Shown: positions 22,495 to 30,743, counted from the stretch's first letter. The stretch: 51,669 bases of DNA from Solirubrobacterales bacterium (GCA_019241635.1 JAFAWR010000009.1:1-51669); one strand, 5' to 3'. Numbers and translations are program-made. The notes: generated from the sequence alone by a model not told the origin.

Positions 22495-23934
22495 ATGAGT
22501 GAGGCTCTTTTTCCACCCCTTGAGACCCCCGACGATCGCGAGGCGATCCGGATCGGCGACGGGGCGCTGAGCTACCGGGAGCTGGCCGGCGCGGCCAGCG
22601 CGGTGGCGTCCCGTCTGGAGGGCGCCAGCCGGGTCGCCGTGTGGGCCGAACCGACGGTCGAGCTGTGCGTCGCGGTGCTCGGCGCGCTTGAAGCCAGGGC
22701 TTCGATCGTCCCGCTCAACCCGGGGCTGGGCACCCGGGAGCTCGGGCACATCGTCGAGGACAGCGCGCCGGAGAAGCTGCTGGCCTGGCCCGGGGTCGAG
22801 GCGCCGCCTGAGCTGGCCGGCCTCGACCGGATCGACGTCGACCGAGACGGCCGTTCCGAGGCAGCGGTCGGCGGCCCGGCGGACGACGAGGACGTCGCGT
22901 TCGTCATGTACACGTCGGGCACGACCGGACCCCCCAAGGGAGTCCAGATCCCCCGCCGGGCGATCGCCTCGAACCTCGACGCGCTGGCCGAGATCTGGCG
23001 GTGGACGGCCGAGGACCGCGTGACCCACGCCCTGCCGGTGTTCCACGTCCACGGCCTGATCCTCGGCCTACTCGGCCCGCTGCGCCGCGGCGGCTCGGTC
23101 GAGCACGTCGGCCGCTTCTCGCCGGAGGCGTTGGCCCGCGCGGTGAGCCGCGGGGCGACGATGGTCTTCGGGGTGCCCACGATGTACACGCGGATCGCCC
23201 GCCAGGCGGCCGAGGACCGCGAGATCGCGGAGGCTTTCTCTCACGCGCGCGTCCTGATCTCGGGCTCGGCCGCGCTCCCAGTGAGCGTCCACGAGCAAAT
23301 TCGCGAGCTCACCGGCCAGTCGATCCTCGAGCGCTACGGGCTGACCGAGACGCTGATGAACGCCGGCGCGCGGCTGGGTGACCAGGTGGCGCCGGGGCGG
23401 GTCGGCCCGCCGCTCCCCGGCGTCGAGGTCCAATTGCTCGACGAGGAGGGCGCTGCCATAGACGCCACCGATGACGAGACGATCGGCGAGATCGCCGTGC
23501 GCGGCCCCAACCTGTTCACGGGCTACCTGAACCGCCCCGACGCCACCGAGGAGGCGATGCGCGACGGGTGGTTCATGACCGGCGACATGGCCACCCGGGA
23601 CGCCGCCGGCTCGCTGCGGATCGTCGGCCGCAAGAGCACCGACCTGATCAAGTCCGGCGGCTACCGGATCGGCGCCGGCGAGATCGAGGGAGCCCTGCTG
23701 GAGCACCCGGCCGTGGCCGAGGTGGCGGTCACGGCCAAGCCCGACGAGGACCTGGGGGAGCGGATCGTCGCCTGGGTGGTCCTGGAGGACGGCGGCGAGG
23801 CCACGCCCGACGAGCTGATCGACCACGTCGCGAGGCTCCTCACCAAGCACAAGCGTCCCCGGGAGGTCCATTTCGTCGACGAGCTCCCCCGTAACGCCAT
23901 GGGCAAGGTCATGAAGCGAGAGCTTGGGATGTAA
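22495..23934 (+). CDS. Acyl-CoA synthetase (AMP-forming), malonyl-CoA synthetase-like
   Basis: A 479-residue ANL-superfamily enzyme. Core motifs: A3 MYTSGTTGPPKGV (P-loop), A4 LPVFHVHGLI, A5 ERYGLTETLMNAG, A7 GWFMTGDMA, A8 GRKSTDLIKSGGYRIGAGEIE and the A10 lysine in RNAMGKVMKREL. Its compact size and the HVHGL segment resemble MatB/ACSF3 malonyl- or short-chain dicarboxyl-CoA synthetases. It activates a carboxylic acid through an acyl-AMP to a CoA thioester; the exact acid is unproven. The ATG at 22495 is the first plausible start, 64 bp from the divergent moeZ gene. A small hairpin follows the stop directly. Confidence 0.93.
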   Translation: MSEALFPPLETPDDREAIRIGDGALSYRELAGAASAVASRLEGASRVAVWAEPTVELCVAVLGALEARASIVPLNPGLGTRELGHIVEDSAPEKLLAWPGVEAPPELAGLDRIDVDRDGRSEAAVGGPADDEDVAFVMYTSGTTGPPKGVQIPRRAIASNLDALAEIWRWTAEDRVTHALPVFHVHGLILGLLGPLRRGGSVEHVGRFSPEALARAVSRGATMVFGVPTMYTRIARQAAEDREIAEAFSHARVLISGSAALPVSVHEQIRELTGQSILERYGLTETLMNAGARLGDQVAPGRVGPPLPGVEVQLLDEEGAAIDATDDETIGEIAVRGPNLFTGYLNRPDATEEAMRDGWFMTGDMATRDAAGSLRIVGRKSTDLIKSGGYRIGAGEIEGALLEHPAVAEVAVTAKPDEDLGERIVAWVVLEDGGEATPDELIDHVARLLTKHKRPREVHFVDELPRNAMGKVMKRELGM

Positions 23935-23951
23935 GTCGGAATTATTCCGAC
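23935..23951 (+). terminator. Short palindromic hairpin after the acyl-CoA synthetase gene
   Basis: GTCGGAAT (23935-23942) and ATTCCGAC (23944-23951) form a palindrome directly behind the stop codon, followed by CTTCTTCCC. A second, 13-bp stem follows at 23972-23984/23995-24007. Confidence 0.6.
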
Positions 23952-23971
23952 CTTCTTCCCAAACGCCGGGG

Positions 23972-24007
23972 GCGGGGCGTTCCGAAACCCCTAACGGAAC
24001 GCCCCGC
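23972..24007. terminator. 13-bp GC hairpin between acyl-CoA synthetase and histidine kinase genes
   Basis: Perfect pairing of 23972-23984 with 23995-24007 around a 10-nt loop (AAACCCCTAA). Together with the palindrome just before it, it insulates the two-component genes from the upstream transcript. There is no T-tract. Confidence 0.6.
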
Positions 24008-24123
24008 ACAAGTTCAGACCCAATTCGCAGTCTCAACGCTTGTGGAGAGCTTGCAGTAGCGATTATCGGCCTGGGGCAAACGCGTCGATATCGGGCCAAG
24101 ACCCCATCTTGGGGGATACGCCT

Positions 24124-25080
24124 ATGAAATCCCGCTCGCTGCTCGTCCAAGTCCTGTCGGTGAACCTGCTCCTGGTGGCGGGCACCACGCTGGTGGCCGG
24201 AATCGCGCTGAACCACCACATCGGCGGCGCGCTCGGTGGTCCCCCGATGCTCGTGCTCGGCCTGGCCCTGGTGGCCACGTTGCTTGGCAACTGGCTGCTC
24301 CTGCACCGCCGGTTCGTCCCCCTGGACCGCCTGATATCGGGCATGGAGCAGATCGACCTGTCGGCGCCCGACAAGCAGCTGGTGGCCTGCGACCGGATCG
24401 ACAGCTCCGAGGCCCACCGGCTCGAGGCCGCGATCAACCGCATGCTGGCCCGGCTCGAAGCTTCCCGCCGCGAGGCCGGCCGCGCCGCCGTCCAGGCGCA
24501 GGAGCGCGAGCGCCGGCGGATCGCCCAGGACCTCCACGACGAGGTCAACCAGGCGCTCACCGCGGTCTCCCTGCGCCTCCAGGCCTCGATCGAGCACGCC
24601 CCCGAAGACCTCCGCCGCGAGCTCACCGAGACCAAGCGCCTGGCCGGCCAGGCCATGGAGGAGCTGCTCGCGCTGGCTCGCCAGCTCCGCCCCGCCGTGC
24701 TCGACGATCTCGGTCTCCTCCCCGCGCTCAAGACCCAGGTGCGCGATTTCGCCGACCAGACCGGCATCCAGGCCGCCTTCAACGTGCGCGGCGCGGTGGC
24801 CGAGCTGGCGCCCGAGCAGCAGCTGGTCGTCTACCGGGTGACCCAGGAGAGCCTGTCGAACGTCGCCCAGCACTCGGGCGCGGCCAGGGTGGAAGTGGAG
24901 CTGTCCTTCGACGGCGCAACGTGCCTGAAGATCGCCGACGACGGGTGCGGGTTTACCGAGCGGCGCGAGGGCGGGCTGGGGCTGTCGGGCATGCGCGAGC
25001 GTGCGCTGCTGGCCGGCGGCCATCTATCGATCTTCTCCAGCCGGGACCAGGGAACGCGAGTGGAGCTCACGCTCGCATGA
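24124..25080 (+). CDS. NarL-type sensor histidine kinase
   Basis: A 318-residue kinase. Two membrane segments (about 8-28 and 41-60) are separated by only a dozen residues, so it has almost no extracellular sensor. A HAMP-like linker follows, then a HisKA_3 domain with the phosphoacceptor His138 in ERRRIAQDLHDEVNQALT, and a HATPase with N-box QESLSNVAQHS, G1 DDGCGF and GLGLSGMRERALLAGG. This is the LiaS/DegS/NarX class. ATG 24124 is preferred over an upstream in-frame codon because it starts at the first membrane helix. The response regulator gene follows after 17 bp. Confidence 0.94.
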   Translation: MKSRSLLVQVLSVNLLLVAGTTLVAGIALNHHIGGALGGPPMLVLGLALVATLLGNWLLLHRRFVPLDRLISGMEQIDLSAPDKQLVACDRIDSSEAHRLEAAINRMLARLEASRREAGRAAVQAQERERRRIAQDLHDEVNQALTAVSLRLQASIEHAPEDLRRELTETKRLAGQAMEELLALARQLRPAVLDDLGLLPALKTQVRDFADQTGIQAAFNVRGAVAELAPEQQLVVYRVTQESLSNVAQHSGAARVEVELSFDGATCLKIADDGCGFTERREGGLGLSGMRERALLAGGHLSIFSSRDQGTRVELTLA

Positions 25081-25097
25081 ACACGAAAGGACTCTGA

Positions 25098-25730
25098 ATG
25101 CGCATATTGGTGGCCGACGATCACGGGATCGTCCGATCGGGGATCAGGCTGCTGCTCGAACGCCAGGCCGGCATGGACGTGGTGGCCGAGGCGTGCGACG
25201 GCGTGGACGCGGTGGAGCAGGCGCTGTCCACGCGTCCCGACCTGTGCATCCTCGACGTCGGCATGCCCCGCATGACCGGCCTGCAGGCCGCCCGCGAGAT
25301 CCGCTCGCACCTCAAGGACGTGCTCGTGCTGATGCTCTCGATGCACGACGACGAGCACTATCTGTTCGAGGCGCTCAAGGCGGGCGCGTCCGGCTACGTG
25401 CTCAAGCGCGAGGCCGACCAGGACCTGGTCGGCGCGGTCCAGGCGGTCGGGCGCGGCGAGGCGTTCCTGACCAATGCGGCCGAGCGCGAGATCATCCGCC
25501 GCTGGATGGAGGACGGCGACGGCGGCCCCGCGGTGTCGCTCACCCCGCGCGAGGAGGAGGTGGTCAAGCTGATCGCCGAGGCCTACACCAACGCCCAGAT
25601 CGCCCAGATCCTCCACCTGGCCGAGAAGACCGTCGAGTCGCACCGGGCCAACGTGCTGCGCAAGCTCGGGATGCGCGACCGGGTCGAACTGGTCCGCTAC
25701 GCGATCCGCCGTGGGCTGGTGGAAGCCTAG
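25098..25730 (+). CDS. NarL/LuxR-family response regulator
   Basis: A 210-residue regulator with an N-terminal receiver (acidic DD at 7-8, phosphoacceptor Asp53 in CILDVGMP, switch Ser and Lys in MLSMH and YVLKRE) and a C-terminal GerE helix-turn-helix (LTPREEEVVKLIAEAYTNAQIAQILHLAEKTVESHRANVLRKLG). An AAAGGA ribosome site precedes the ATG. It is the partner of the kinase 17 bp upstream. Targets are unknown. Confidence 0.96.
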   Translation: MRILVADDHGIVRSGIRLLLERQAGMDVVAEACDGVDAVEQALSTRPDLCILDVGMPRMTGLQAAREIRSHLKDVLVLMLSMHDDEHYLFEALKAGASGYVLKREADQDLVGAVQAVGRGEAFLTNAAEREIIRRWMEDGDGGPAVSLTPREEEVVKLIAEAYTNAQIAQILHLAEKTVESHRANVLRKLGMRDRVELVRYAIRRGLVEA

Positions 25731-25734
25731 GCCG

Positions 25735-25740
25735 TAGCAT
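25735..25740 (+). promoter_or_regulatory. -10 box (TAGCAT) for the redoxin gene
   Basis: Hexamer just after the response regulator stop and 9 nt before the GTG at 25750; no Shine-Dalgarno sequence. Confidence 0.45.
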
Positions 25741-25749
25741 CGGGGCGCG

Positions 25750-26487
25750 GTGCGCGCCCCGGTCGACCACATCGCCGCTCCTCCGTTCGCGAGGGACCTC
25801 TCCTGGATCAACGCCAGGCCGCAGCAGCTGAAGCTCGGGCAGCCGATGCTGGTGGAGTTCTGGGACTTCTGCCGCCCTCAGTCGATCCGCACGCTGCCCT
25901 ACGTCAAGGCCTGGCAGGAGCGCTATCCGGATCTCCGGGTGATCGGCGTGCATGCCGCGGGCTTCCCGCCGTCGGCCGATCCTGACGCCGTGCGTGCCGC
26001 CGTGACCCGCCTGGGCATCCCCTACCCGGTGGCCATCGACGCGGAGTACGAGATGTGGAACCTGTACGGCAACCTGGGCTGGCCCGCCCGATACCTGTTC
26101 GACCAGCGCGGGATGCTGGTGCACTATCACTACGGCGAAGGCGCCTACGCCGAGACCGAGGAGACGATCCAGGAGCTGCTGGGCATCGAGCAGCCGCTGC
26201 TCGAGCCGCTCCGCCCCGAGGAGGCGCCCGACGCGCGCCTCGAGCCTCAGACAGACGACGTCGAGGGTATCTACAGCGGTCCGTACCTGGCCGGCGCGGT
26301 GTGGGCGGTGCTCGACGGCTCCGGCACGGTCACCGCCAACGGGCAAGCCGTGGCGGTCGATCATCCGGGTTGCTACGAGCTGATCGTCCACGACCGATCG
26401 ACGGCGGGCCACCTGGAGCTCGAGACCGGCCCCGGCGTGAGCTGTCACGCCGTGTGCTTCACGCCCGGTCTCAGCCCAGCAGGTTGA
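25750..26487 (+). CDS. TlpA/redoxin-like thioredoxin-fold protein lacking CxxC
   Basis: A 245-residue protein with a thioredoxin fold: MLVEFWDFCRPQSIRTLPYVKAWQERY, VIGVHAAGFP, and the cis-Pro region GWPARYLFDQRG. In DipZ/TlpA relatives the motif is W-T-x-x-CxNCxRTLPY; here the two cysteine positions are Arg and Ser and a single Cys lies one residue earlier, so ordinary disulfide chemistry is not possible. The C-terminal 90 residues resemble the extra domain of DipZ-like proteins. GTG 25750 follows a TAGCAT box. The last 17 bp overlap the convergent phosphoesterase gene. No signal peptide is visible. Confidence 0.85.
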   Translation: MRAPVDHIAAPPFARDLSWINARPQQLKLGQPMLVEFWDFCRPQSIRTLPYVKAWQERYPDLRVIGVHAAGFPPSADPDAVRAAVTRLGIPYPVAIDAEYEMWNLYGNLGWPARYLFDQRGMLVHYHYGEGAYAETEETIQELLGIEQPLLEPLRPEEAPDARLEPQTDDVEGIYSGPYLAGAVWAVLDGSGTVTANGQAVAVDHPGCYELIVHDRSTAGHLELETGPGVSCHAVCFTPGLSPAG

Positions 26488-27520
26488 CCAGCTCGGGCGG
26501 GCCGGACTCGCCGAGGACCGCGGCGAAGCCGGCGCGGTAGGGACTGTCGCCGGGGTGGTCTCCGACCCAGGCGGGGTCATGCACCCAGCTGCCGGTATTG
26601 GTGAGCCGCCCCCACTCGCCCCGGTCGTCCGAGGGCAGCGGACCGGCGCGATGGGTATGACCGAAGATCACGTGTGCGCCCGCGAGAACCTCGAGTCGAT
26701 CCAGCACCTCACTCAACGCCCGCAGGCCGGCCCGGCGGAGCGCCACGGCCGAGACATCGGCCTGCAGCGGGCCGAAGCCGGCGCGGTTCAGCCCCGCCAC
26801 CACGAGCGGGAACGCGACCGCCATCCCCCGCCGGCGCAGCCCGCCGCTCCCGCCGGTCCGCGTCAACGCACGCCACGCCCGCACCTGGAAGCTCCCGTCG
26901 CCGCCCGACCCGCGCAGCCCGCCGTACTGGGCGACGGCATCGATCCACGCGTACATCGGCGCGAGCGCCGCCTCATAGTCCTCGGCCCGGCGCGGCCCGC
27001 CGGAGGGCTCGCCGGTGACGCGCAGCGTGAGCCCGGCCCCGAGCCGCTCGATGATCGGCACGGTGTGGTGGCGATCGAGGTAGTGGCCGTGCGTCGCGTA
27101 GACGTCGTCGCGCAGCCACACGCCCGGATAGGCCATGCGGACCCGCGCCGGAGCCAGCGCATCGGCCACCGCGCCGAGCGCCTCGCGGGCATCCCAGGCG
27201 ACGGCGCTCTCCAGGCCGAGCGGCGCGGAATCCCGCCGCTCGAACCATCCCCGGAGCAGCCCGTGGTCGTGGTTGCCCGCGACCACCACCACCTCGCGCT
27301 CGGGCCCGAGCGCCGCTCCCAGCGAACCGAGCACCGGCCGTGCGACGGCGAGCGCGTCGCGCAGCGGACCGTGACGAAGCTCGAGCACGTCGCCGAGCAG
27401 CACGAGGCGGTCGACCCCGGCCAGCGCGTCGATCAGCGTCGCGAGCTCCGGCTCCCGGCGCAGGACATCCTTGCCCCCGCGGGCACCCAGGTGAAGGTCC
27501 GAGATGACGAGGGTACGCAG
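26471..27520 (-). CDS. Metallophosphoesterase (calcineurin-like), probable CTG start
   Basis: A 349-residue protein if translation begins at CTG 27520. The metal motifs are all there only with this start: TLVISDLHLG (Asp, His), LLGDVLE (Asp), VAGNHDHG (Asn-His), ATHGHYLD and IFGHTHRAG (His pairs). The first ordinary start codon in frame is GTG 27403, which would remove the DLH motif. There is no in-frame ATG, GTG or TTG between the upstream stop (27560-27562) and 27403. CTG 27520 is 7 nt beyond the ispH stop, so translational coupling is likely. The enzyme hydrolyses a phosphoester; the substrate is unknown. Confidence 0.85.
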   Translation of the reverse strand: MRTLVISDLHLGARGGKDVLRREPELATLIDALAGVDRLVLLGDVLELRHGPLRDALAVARPVLGSLGAALGPEREVVVVAGNHDHGLLRGWFERRDSAPLGLESAVAWDAREALGAVADALAPARVRMAYPGVWLRDDVYATHGHYLDRHHTVPIIERLGAGLTLRVTGEPSGGPRRAEDYEAALAPMYAWIDAVAQYGGLRGSGGDGSFQVRAWRALTRTGGSGGLRRRGMAVAFPLVVAGLNRAGFGPLQADVSAVALRRAGLRALSEVLDRLEVLAGAHVIFGHTHRAGPLPSDDRGEWGRLTNTGSWVHDPAWVGDHPGDSPYRAGFAAVLGESGPPELVNLLG

Positions 27521-27527
27521 CGGACCG

Positions 27528-28487
27528 CTACGCCGAGCTGGTCGCCAGGCCCTGGCGGATCACCTTGGGAAGCATGAAGCGGACGTCCTCCTGGACCACC
27601 TCGAGCTCCTGCACATCACTGGTGCCGCGGGCGCGGAAGAAGTCGACCAGGCGCTGGACGAGGGACTCGGGCGCGCTGGCCCCCGAGGTGATGCCCACCA
27701 CGCGCTTGCCCTCGAGCCAGTCCTCGCGCACCTCGCCCTCGGAGTCGATCAGGTGCGAGGCGGCGCCGTGCTCGCGCGCGACCTCGACCAGGCGGTTGGA
27801 GTTCGAGGAGTTGCGCGAGCCGATGACCAGCACCAGGTCGCACTGCTCGGCGAGCTGCTTGACCGCGGCCTGGCGGTTCGTGGTGGCGTAGCAGATGTCA
27901 TCGGTGCGCGGGCCGATGATGGCCGGATAGCGCCGGCGCAGCCGCTCGATGATCGCCCGCGTCTCGTCCACCGACAGCGTGGTCTGCGAGATGTAGGCGA
28001 CCCGCTCCGGGTCCGGCACCTCGAGCTCCTCGACGTCCTCCTCGGTCTGGACCAGGACGATGTTCTCAGGCGCCTCCCCCATCGTGCCCTCGACCTCCTC
28101 GTGGCCGGCGTGGCCGATCAGGACGATGGTGTAGCCGTCGGCGGCGAACTTCTTGGCCTCGACGTGGACCTTGGTGACCAGCGGGCAGGTCGCGTCGATC
28201 GTGGCCAGCGACCGAGCCGCCGCCTTGGCGTGGACGCTGGGGGACACGCCGTGGGCGGAGAACACGACGGTGGCGCCTTCGGGGATGTCGGCGACCGACT
28301 CCACGAACACCGCGCCGCGCTCGCGCAACTGCTCGACCACGGTCTTGTTGTGGACGATCTCCTTGCGCACGTAGACCGGTGCGCCGTACAGCTCGAGCGC
28401 GCGCTCGACCGTCTGAACCGCCCGGTCGACGCCCGCGCAGTAACCGCGCGGCGCCGCGAGCAGGAGCTTTTCTGGCGTTGACCCCAC
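27528..28487 (-). CDS. ispH: 4-hydroxy-3-methylbut-2-enyl diphosphate reductase
   Basis: A 319-residue [4Fe-4S] enzyme that makes IPP and DMAPP in the last step of the MEP pathway. The three cluster cysteines are in AAPRGYCAGVDRAV, ATCPLVTKVH and DICYATTNRQ; the catalytic Glu is in the ISQTTLS/GHAGHEE region and substrate-binding SAHG and GSRNSSNSNRL are present. GTG 28487 is chosen because it lies 7 nt after a TACACT -10 box; an in-frame GTG at 28514 would lie upstream of that promoter. The gene is divergent from WS/DGAT and followed by a phosphoesterase gene. Confidence 0.96.
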   Translation of the reverse strand: MGSTPEKLLLAAPRGYCAGVDRAVQTVERALELYGAPVYVRKEIVHNKTVVEQLRERGAVFVESVADIPEGATVVFSAHGVSPSVHAKAAARSLATIDATCPLVTKVHVEAKKFAADGYTIVLIGHAGHEEVEGTMGEAPENIVLVQTEEDVEELEVPDPERVAYISQTTLSVDETRAIIERLRRRYPAIIGPRTDDICYATTNRQAAVKQLAEQCDLVLVIGSRNSSNSNRLVEVAREHGAASHLIDSEGEVREDWLEGKRVVGITSGASAPESLVQRLVDFFRARGTSDVQELEVVQEDVRFMLPKVIRQGLATSSA

Positions 28488-28494
28488 CGCCCGG

Positions 28495-28504
28495 AGTGTA
28501 GCCT
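28495..28504. promoter_or_regulatory. Overlapping divergent -10 boxes for ispH and WS/DGAT
   Basis: AGTGTAGCCT contains TACACT on the minus strand (28495-28500, 7 nt before the ispH GTG) and TAGCCT on the plus strand (28499-28504, 12 nt before the WS/DGAT GTG). They share the TA at 28499-28500, so the two promoters cannot be occupied at the same time. Confidence 0.5.
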
Positions 28505-28516
28505 TGGCCTGCACCC

Positions 28517-30085
28517 GTGCCGCAGCGCCATCTCGACCGCCTCAGCTCGACCGACGCCTCGTTTCTGCACCAGGAGGGGCCGACCTCGCACATGCACATC
28601 GGCGGGGTGCTGGTGTTCGACGGGCCGCCACCCGACTTCACCGACTACCTCGATCACGTCCGCGGCCGGCTGCACCTGGTCCCGCGCTACCGCCAGAAGC
28701 TGACCACCCCGCCGCTCGAGACCGGCCGCCCGCTGTGGGTCGACGACCCGGACTTCAACCTCGACTACCACGTCCGCCACACCGCCTTGCCGGCGCCGGG
28801 CACCGAGCAGCAGCTGTTCCTGCTCGCCGGGCGGATCGCCTCCCAGCCGTTGGACCGCTCCAAGCCACTGTGGGAGAACTGGTTGATCGAGGGCCTCGAG
28901 GGCGACCGCTTCGCGCTGATCTCCAAGACCCATCATGCGCTGGTCGACGGGGTCTCCGGCGTCGACCTCGCCTCGGTCCTGCTCGACCTCGAACCTTCTC
29001 CCCAGCCGCCGTCCGGGGACCTCGAGCCGTGGCAGCCCAGGCCCGAGCCCTCGCCGGTCGAGCTGGTTACCGCGGGCGTGCGCGGGATGGTCGGCGTGGC
29101 CGGCGGGCTCCTCACTCGCGCCGTCGACGCGGCCAGCCGGCCGGCCAGCTCGCTCGGCGCGCTGCGCGACGCGGCCGAGGGCGTCGGCGAGATCGTCTGG
29201 GCCGGCCTGAACCCGGCGCCGGAGACCCCGCTCAACGTCGAGATCGGCCCGCACCGCCGCTACGCGGTGGTCCGCCATCAGCTCGAGGACTACAAGACGG
29301 TCAAGAACGCCTTCGGGGGAACGGTCAACGACGTCGTGCTCACGGTGGTCTCGGGAGCCCTGGCCCGGTGGCTGCAGTCCCGTGGGGTCCGGACCGAGGG
29401 GCTCGAGATGCGCGCACTCGTGCCGGTTTCCGTGCGCACGGCCGACCAGAAGAACACCCTGGGCAACCAGCTCGCCGCGATGCGCGGCCCGCTGCCGGTC
29501 TACATCCACGACCCGGTGGCGCGCCTGCGCTTCGTGCGCCGCGCGATGGACGGGCTGAAGGAGTCAAAGCAGGCCGTCGGCGCGGCCACGCTGGCCGCGG
29601 TCAACAACCTCGCGCCGCCGACCATCCTCGCCCAGGCCTCGCGCCTGAACTTCTCGACCCGGCTTTTCAACCTGATCGTGACGAACATCCCTGGCCCCCA
29701 GTTCCCGCTCTATGTCCTGGGCCGCCGGCTCGAGGATCTCTTCCCGCTCGCCTTCCTGCCTAAGAACCACGCGCTGGCCGTGGCGATCATGTCCTACGAC
29801 GGCGGAATCGACTACGGGCTGCTCGCCGATTACGACGCGCTGCCCGACATCGACGTGATCGCCGAGGGGATCGAAGCCGCCCTGCACGAGCTACTCGACG
29901 CGGTACCCCGCGAGCGGCCGAAGGCACCCGAGCGAAAGGCCGGCCGGCTGGGCGGCGGTGAGCCGAACGGGGGAGCGGTGCCGATCCTGCCGAGCGCGAG
30001 CGCGCGGCCGAAACGCGGTCCCGCGGCCGACATGCGGGCCAAGCGGACCGGATCGGGCTCATCGCGCAAGCGGCGCGAGAGCTGA
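28517..30085 (+). CDS. Wax ester synthase/diacylglycerol acyltransferase (WS/DGAT)
   Basis: A 522-residue acyltransferase that makes triacylglycerol or wax esters as storage lipid. The active-site HHxxxDG is HHALVDG (His139, His140, Asp144). Other family blocks are LSSTDASFLHQE at the N-terminus, PLDRSKPLWENWLIEGL, the GGTVNDVVLTVVSGALARWL motif, and NLIVTNIPGPQFPLYVLG. A 50-residue basic, Pro-rich tail (residues 470-522) extends beyond the fold. GTG 28517 gives a start directly before the conserved N-terminal block. It is divergent from ispH. Confidence 0.94.
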   Translation: MPQRHLDRLSSTDASFLHQEGPTSHMHIGGVLVFDGPPPDFTDYLDHVRGRLHLVPRYRQKLTTPPLETGRPLWVDDPDFNLDYHVRHTALPAPGTEQQLFLLAGRIASQPLDRSKPLWENWLIEGLEGDRFALISKTHHALVDGVSGVDLASVLLDLEPSPQPPSGDLEPWQPRPEPSPVELVTAGVRGMVGVAGGLLTRAVDAASRPASSLGALRDAAEGVGEIVWAGLNPAPETPLNVEIGPHRRYAVVRHQLEDYKTVKNAFGGTVNDVVLTVVSGALARWLQSRGVRTEGLEMRALVPVSVRTADQKNTLGNQLAAMRGPLPVYIHDPVARLRFVRRAMDGLKESKQAVGAATLAAVNNLAPPTILAQASRLNFSTRLFNLIVTNIPGPQFPLYVLGRRLEDLFPLAFLPKNHALAVAIMSYDGGIDYGLLADYDALPDIDVIAEGIEAALHELLDAVPRERPKAPERKAGRLGGGEPNGGAVPILPSASARPKRGPAADMRAKRTGSGSSRKRRES

Positions 30086-30123
30086 CCGCCAGCCGGGCGC
30101 TTGCCGTTTGGCCTGCACAGGGC

Positions 30124-30129
30124 TACCGT
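30124..30129 (+). promoter_or_regulatory. -10 box (TACCGT) for the small protein at 30140
   Basis: Hexamer 10 nt before the GTG start; a GAGGTGAA sequence overlaps the start region and could serve as ribosome site if transcription begins far enough upstream. Confidence 0.4.
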
Positions 30130-30139
30130 TTGAGGTGAA

Positions 30140-30364
30140 GTGGCCGACCTGATCGCACCCGGCGAGACCGCCTTCCGGCTCGAGCTCACCGCGGCTCAGC
30201 TGAAGATCGTGCACACCGCGCTGAAGTCGCTGTTCGACGACCTCGGCCACGAGGAGCGCGACGTCAAGCGGGTCGTGCAGGCGGTGCTGGCCAAGCTTCC
30301 CGGCGAGCACGAGATCCGGGCGATCGACCTCGAGCGCGAGCTGCGCCGGACGCCGCCGGCCTGA
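30140..30364 (+). CDS. Small conserved-looking hypothetical protein
   Basis: A 74-residue protein (MADLIAPGETAFRLELTAAQLKIVHTALKS...) starting at GTG 30140. It is mostly helical by eye, with a basic middle (HEERDVKRVVQAVLAKLP). I do not recognise a family. The TACCGT box, balanced composition and lack of competing frames support it as a real gene. It lies after WS/DGAT and is convergent with the DUF59 gene (15-bp gap). Confidence 0.65.
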   Translation: MADLIAPGETAFRLELTAAQLKIVHTALKSLFDDLGHEERDVKRVVQAVLAKLPGEHEIRAIDLERELRRTPPA

Positions 30365-30379
30365 GCCACCGCTACCGGC

Positions 30380-30676
30380 TCAGAAGCCGAGCGCGAACTT
30401 GGCGTCCTCGCTCATCAGCTCGGGCGTCCACGGCGGCGAGAAGGTCATCACCGGCTGGACGTCCTCGACGCCCTCGAGCTCTGAGACGAACTCCTCGATC
30501 TGCTCGGACACCTGGGGCCCGATCGGGCAGCCGGGACTGGTCAGCGTGTAGGTGACCCGCACCGTCGGACCCTCGACCTCGACCTCGTAGATCAGCCCCA
30601 GCTCCACGAAGTCCAGCCCCAGCTCGGGGTCGATCACGTCGCGCAGGACATCGGTCACATCTTCGACAGTTGCCAT
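30380..30676 (-). CDS. DUF59/MIP18 family Fe-S assembly factor (SufT/PaaD-like)
   Basis: A 98-residue DUF59 domain: VTDVLRDVIDPELGLDFVELGLIYEVEVEG, YTLTSPGCPIGPQVSEQIEEFV, and the end FSPPWTPELMSEDAKFALG. The conserved cysteine lies in TSPGCPIG. Such proteins help maturation of iron-sulfur proteins or, in PaaD, insert clusters into an oxygenase. It stands alone and is divergent from a STAS gene. A TAAACT -10 box 9 nt upstream of the ATG suggests a leaderless transcript. Some ispH-type Fe-S enzymes in the window could be clients, but that is speculation. Confidence 0.92.
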   Translation of the reverse strand: MATVEDVTDVLRDVIDPELGLDFVELGLIYEVEVEGPTVRVTYTLTSPGCPIGPQVSEQIEEFVSELEGVEDVQPVMTFSPPWTPELMSEDAKFALGF

Positions 30677-30685
30677 CGTGCGATC

Positions 30686-30691
30686 AGTTTA
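30686..30691 (-). promoter_or_regulatory. -10 box (TAAACT) for the DUF59 gene
   Basis: Minus-strand hexamer 9 nt before the ATG at 30676, no ribosome site. Confidence 0.5.
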
Positions 30692-30723
30692 GGGAGTCTG
30701 CGGTGGTTCCCCCTTGCGCCCAG

Positions 30724-30739
30724 TACACCATTTTGTGTA
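30724..30739. promoter_or_regulatory. Inverted repeat TACAC-N6-GTGTA upstream of the STAS gene
   Basis: Arms 30724-30728 and 30735-30739 flank a 6-nt AT-rich spacer, ending five bases before the TTG start used below. It may be an operator; a TAGGTT sequence (30738-30743) overlaps it and could be the -10. Confidence 0.3.
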
Positions 30740-30743
30740 GGTT

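Noticed and set aside
23068-25023. 651-codon minus-strand frame opposite the acyl-CoA synthetase and kinase genes
   Set aside because: It spans two well-supported plus-strand genes, their terminators and an intergenic region; composition is that of antisense shadow.
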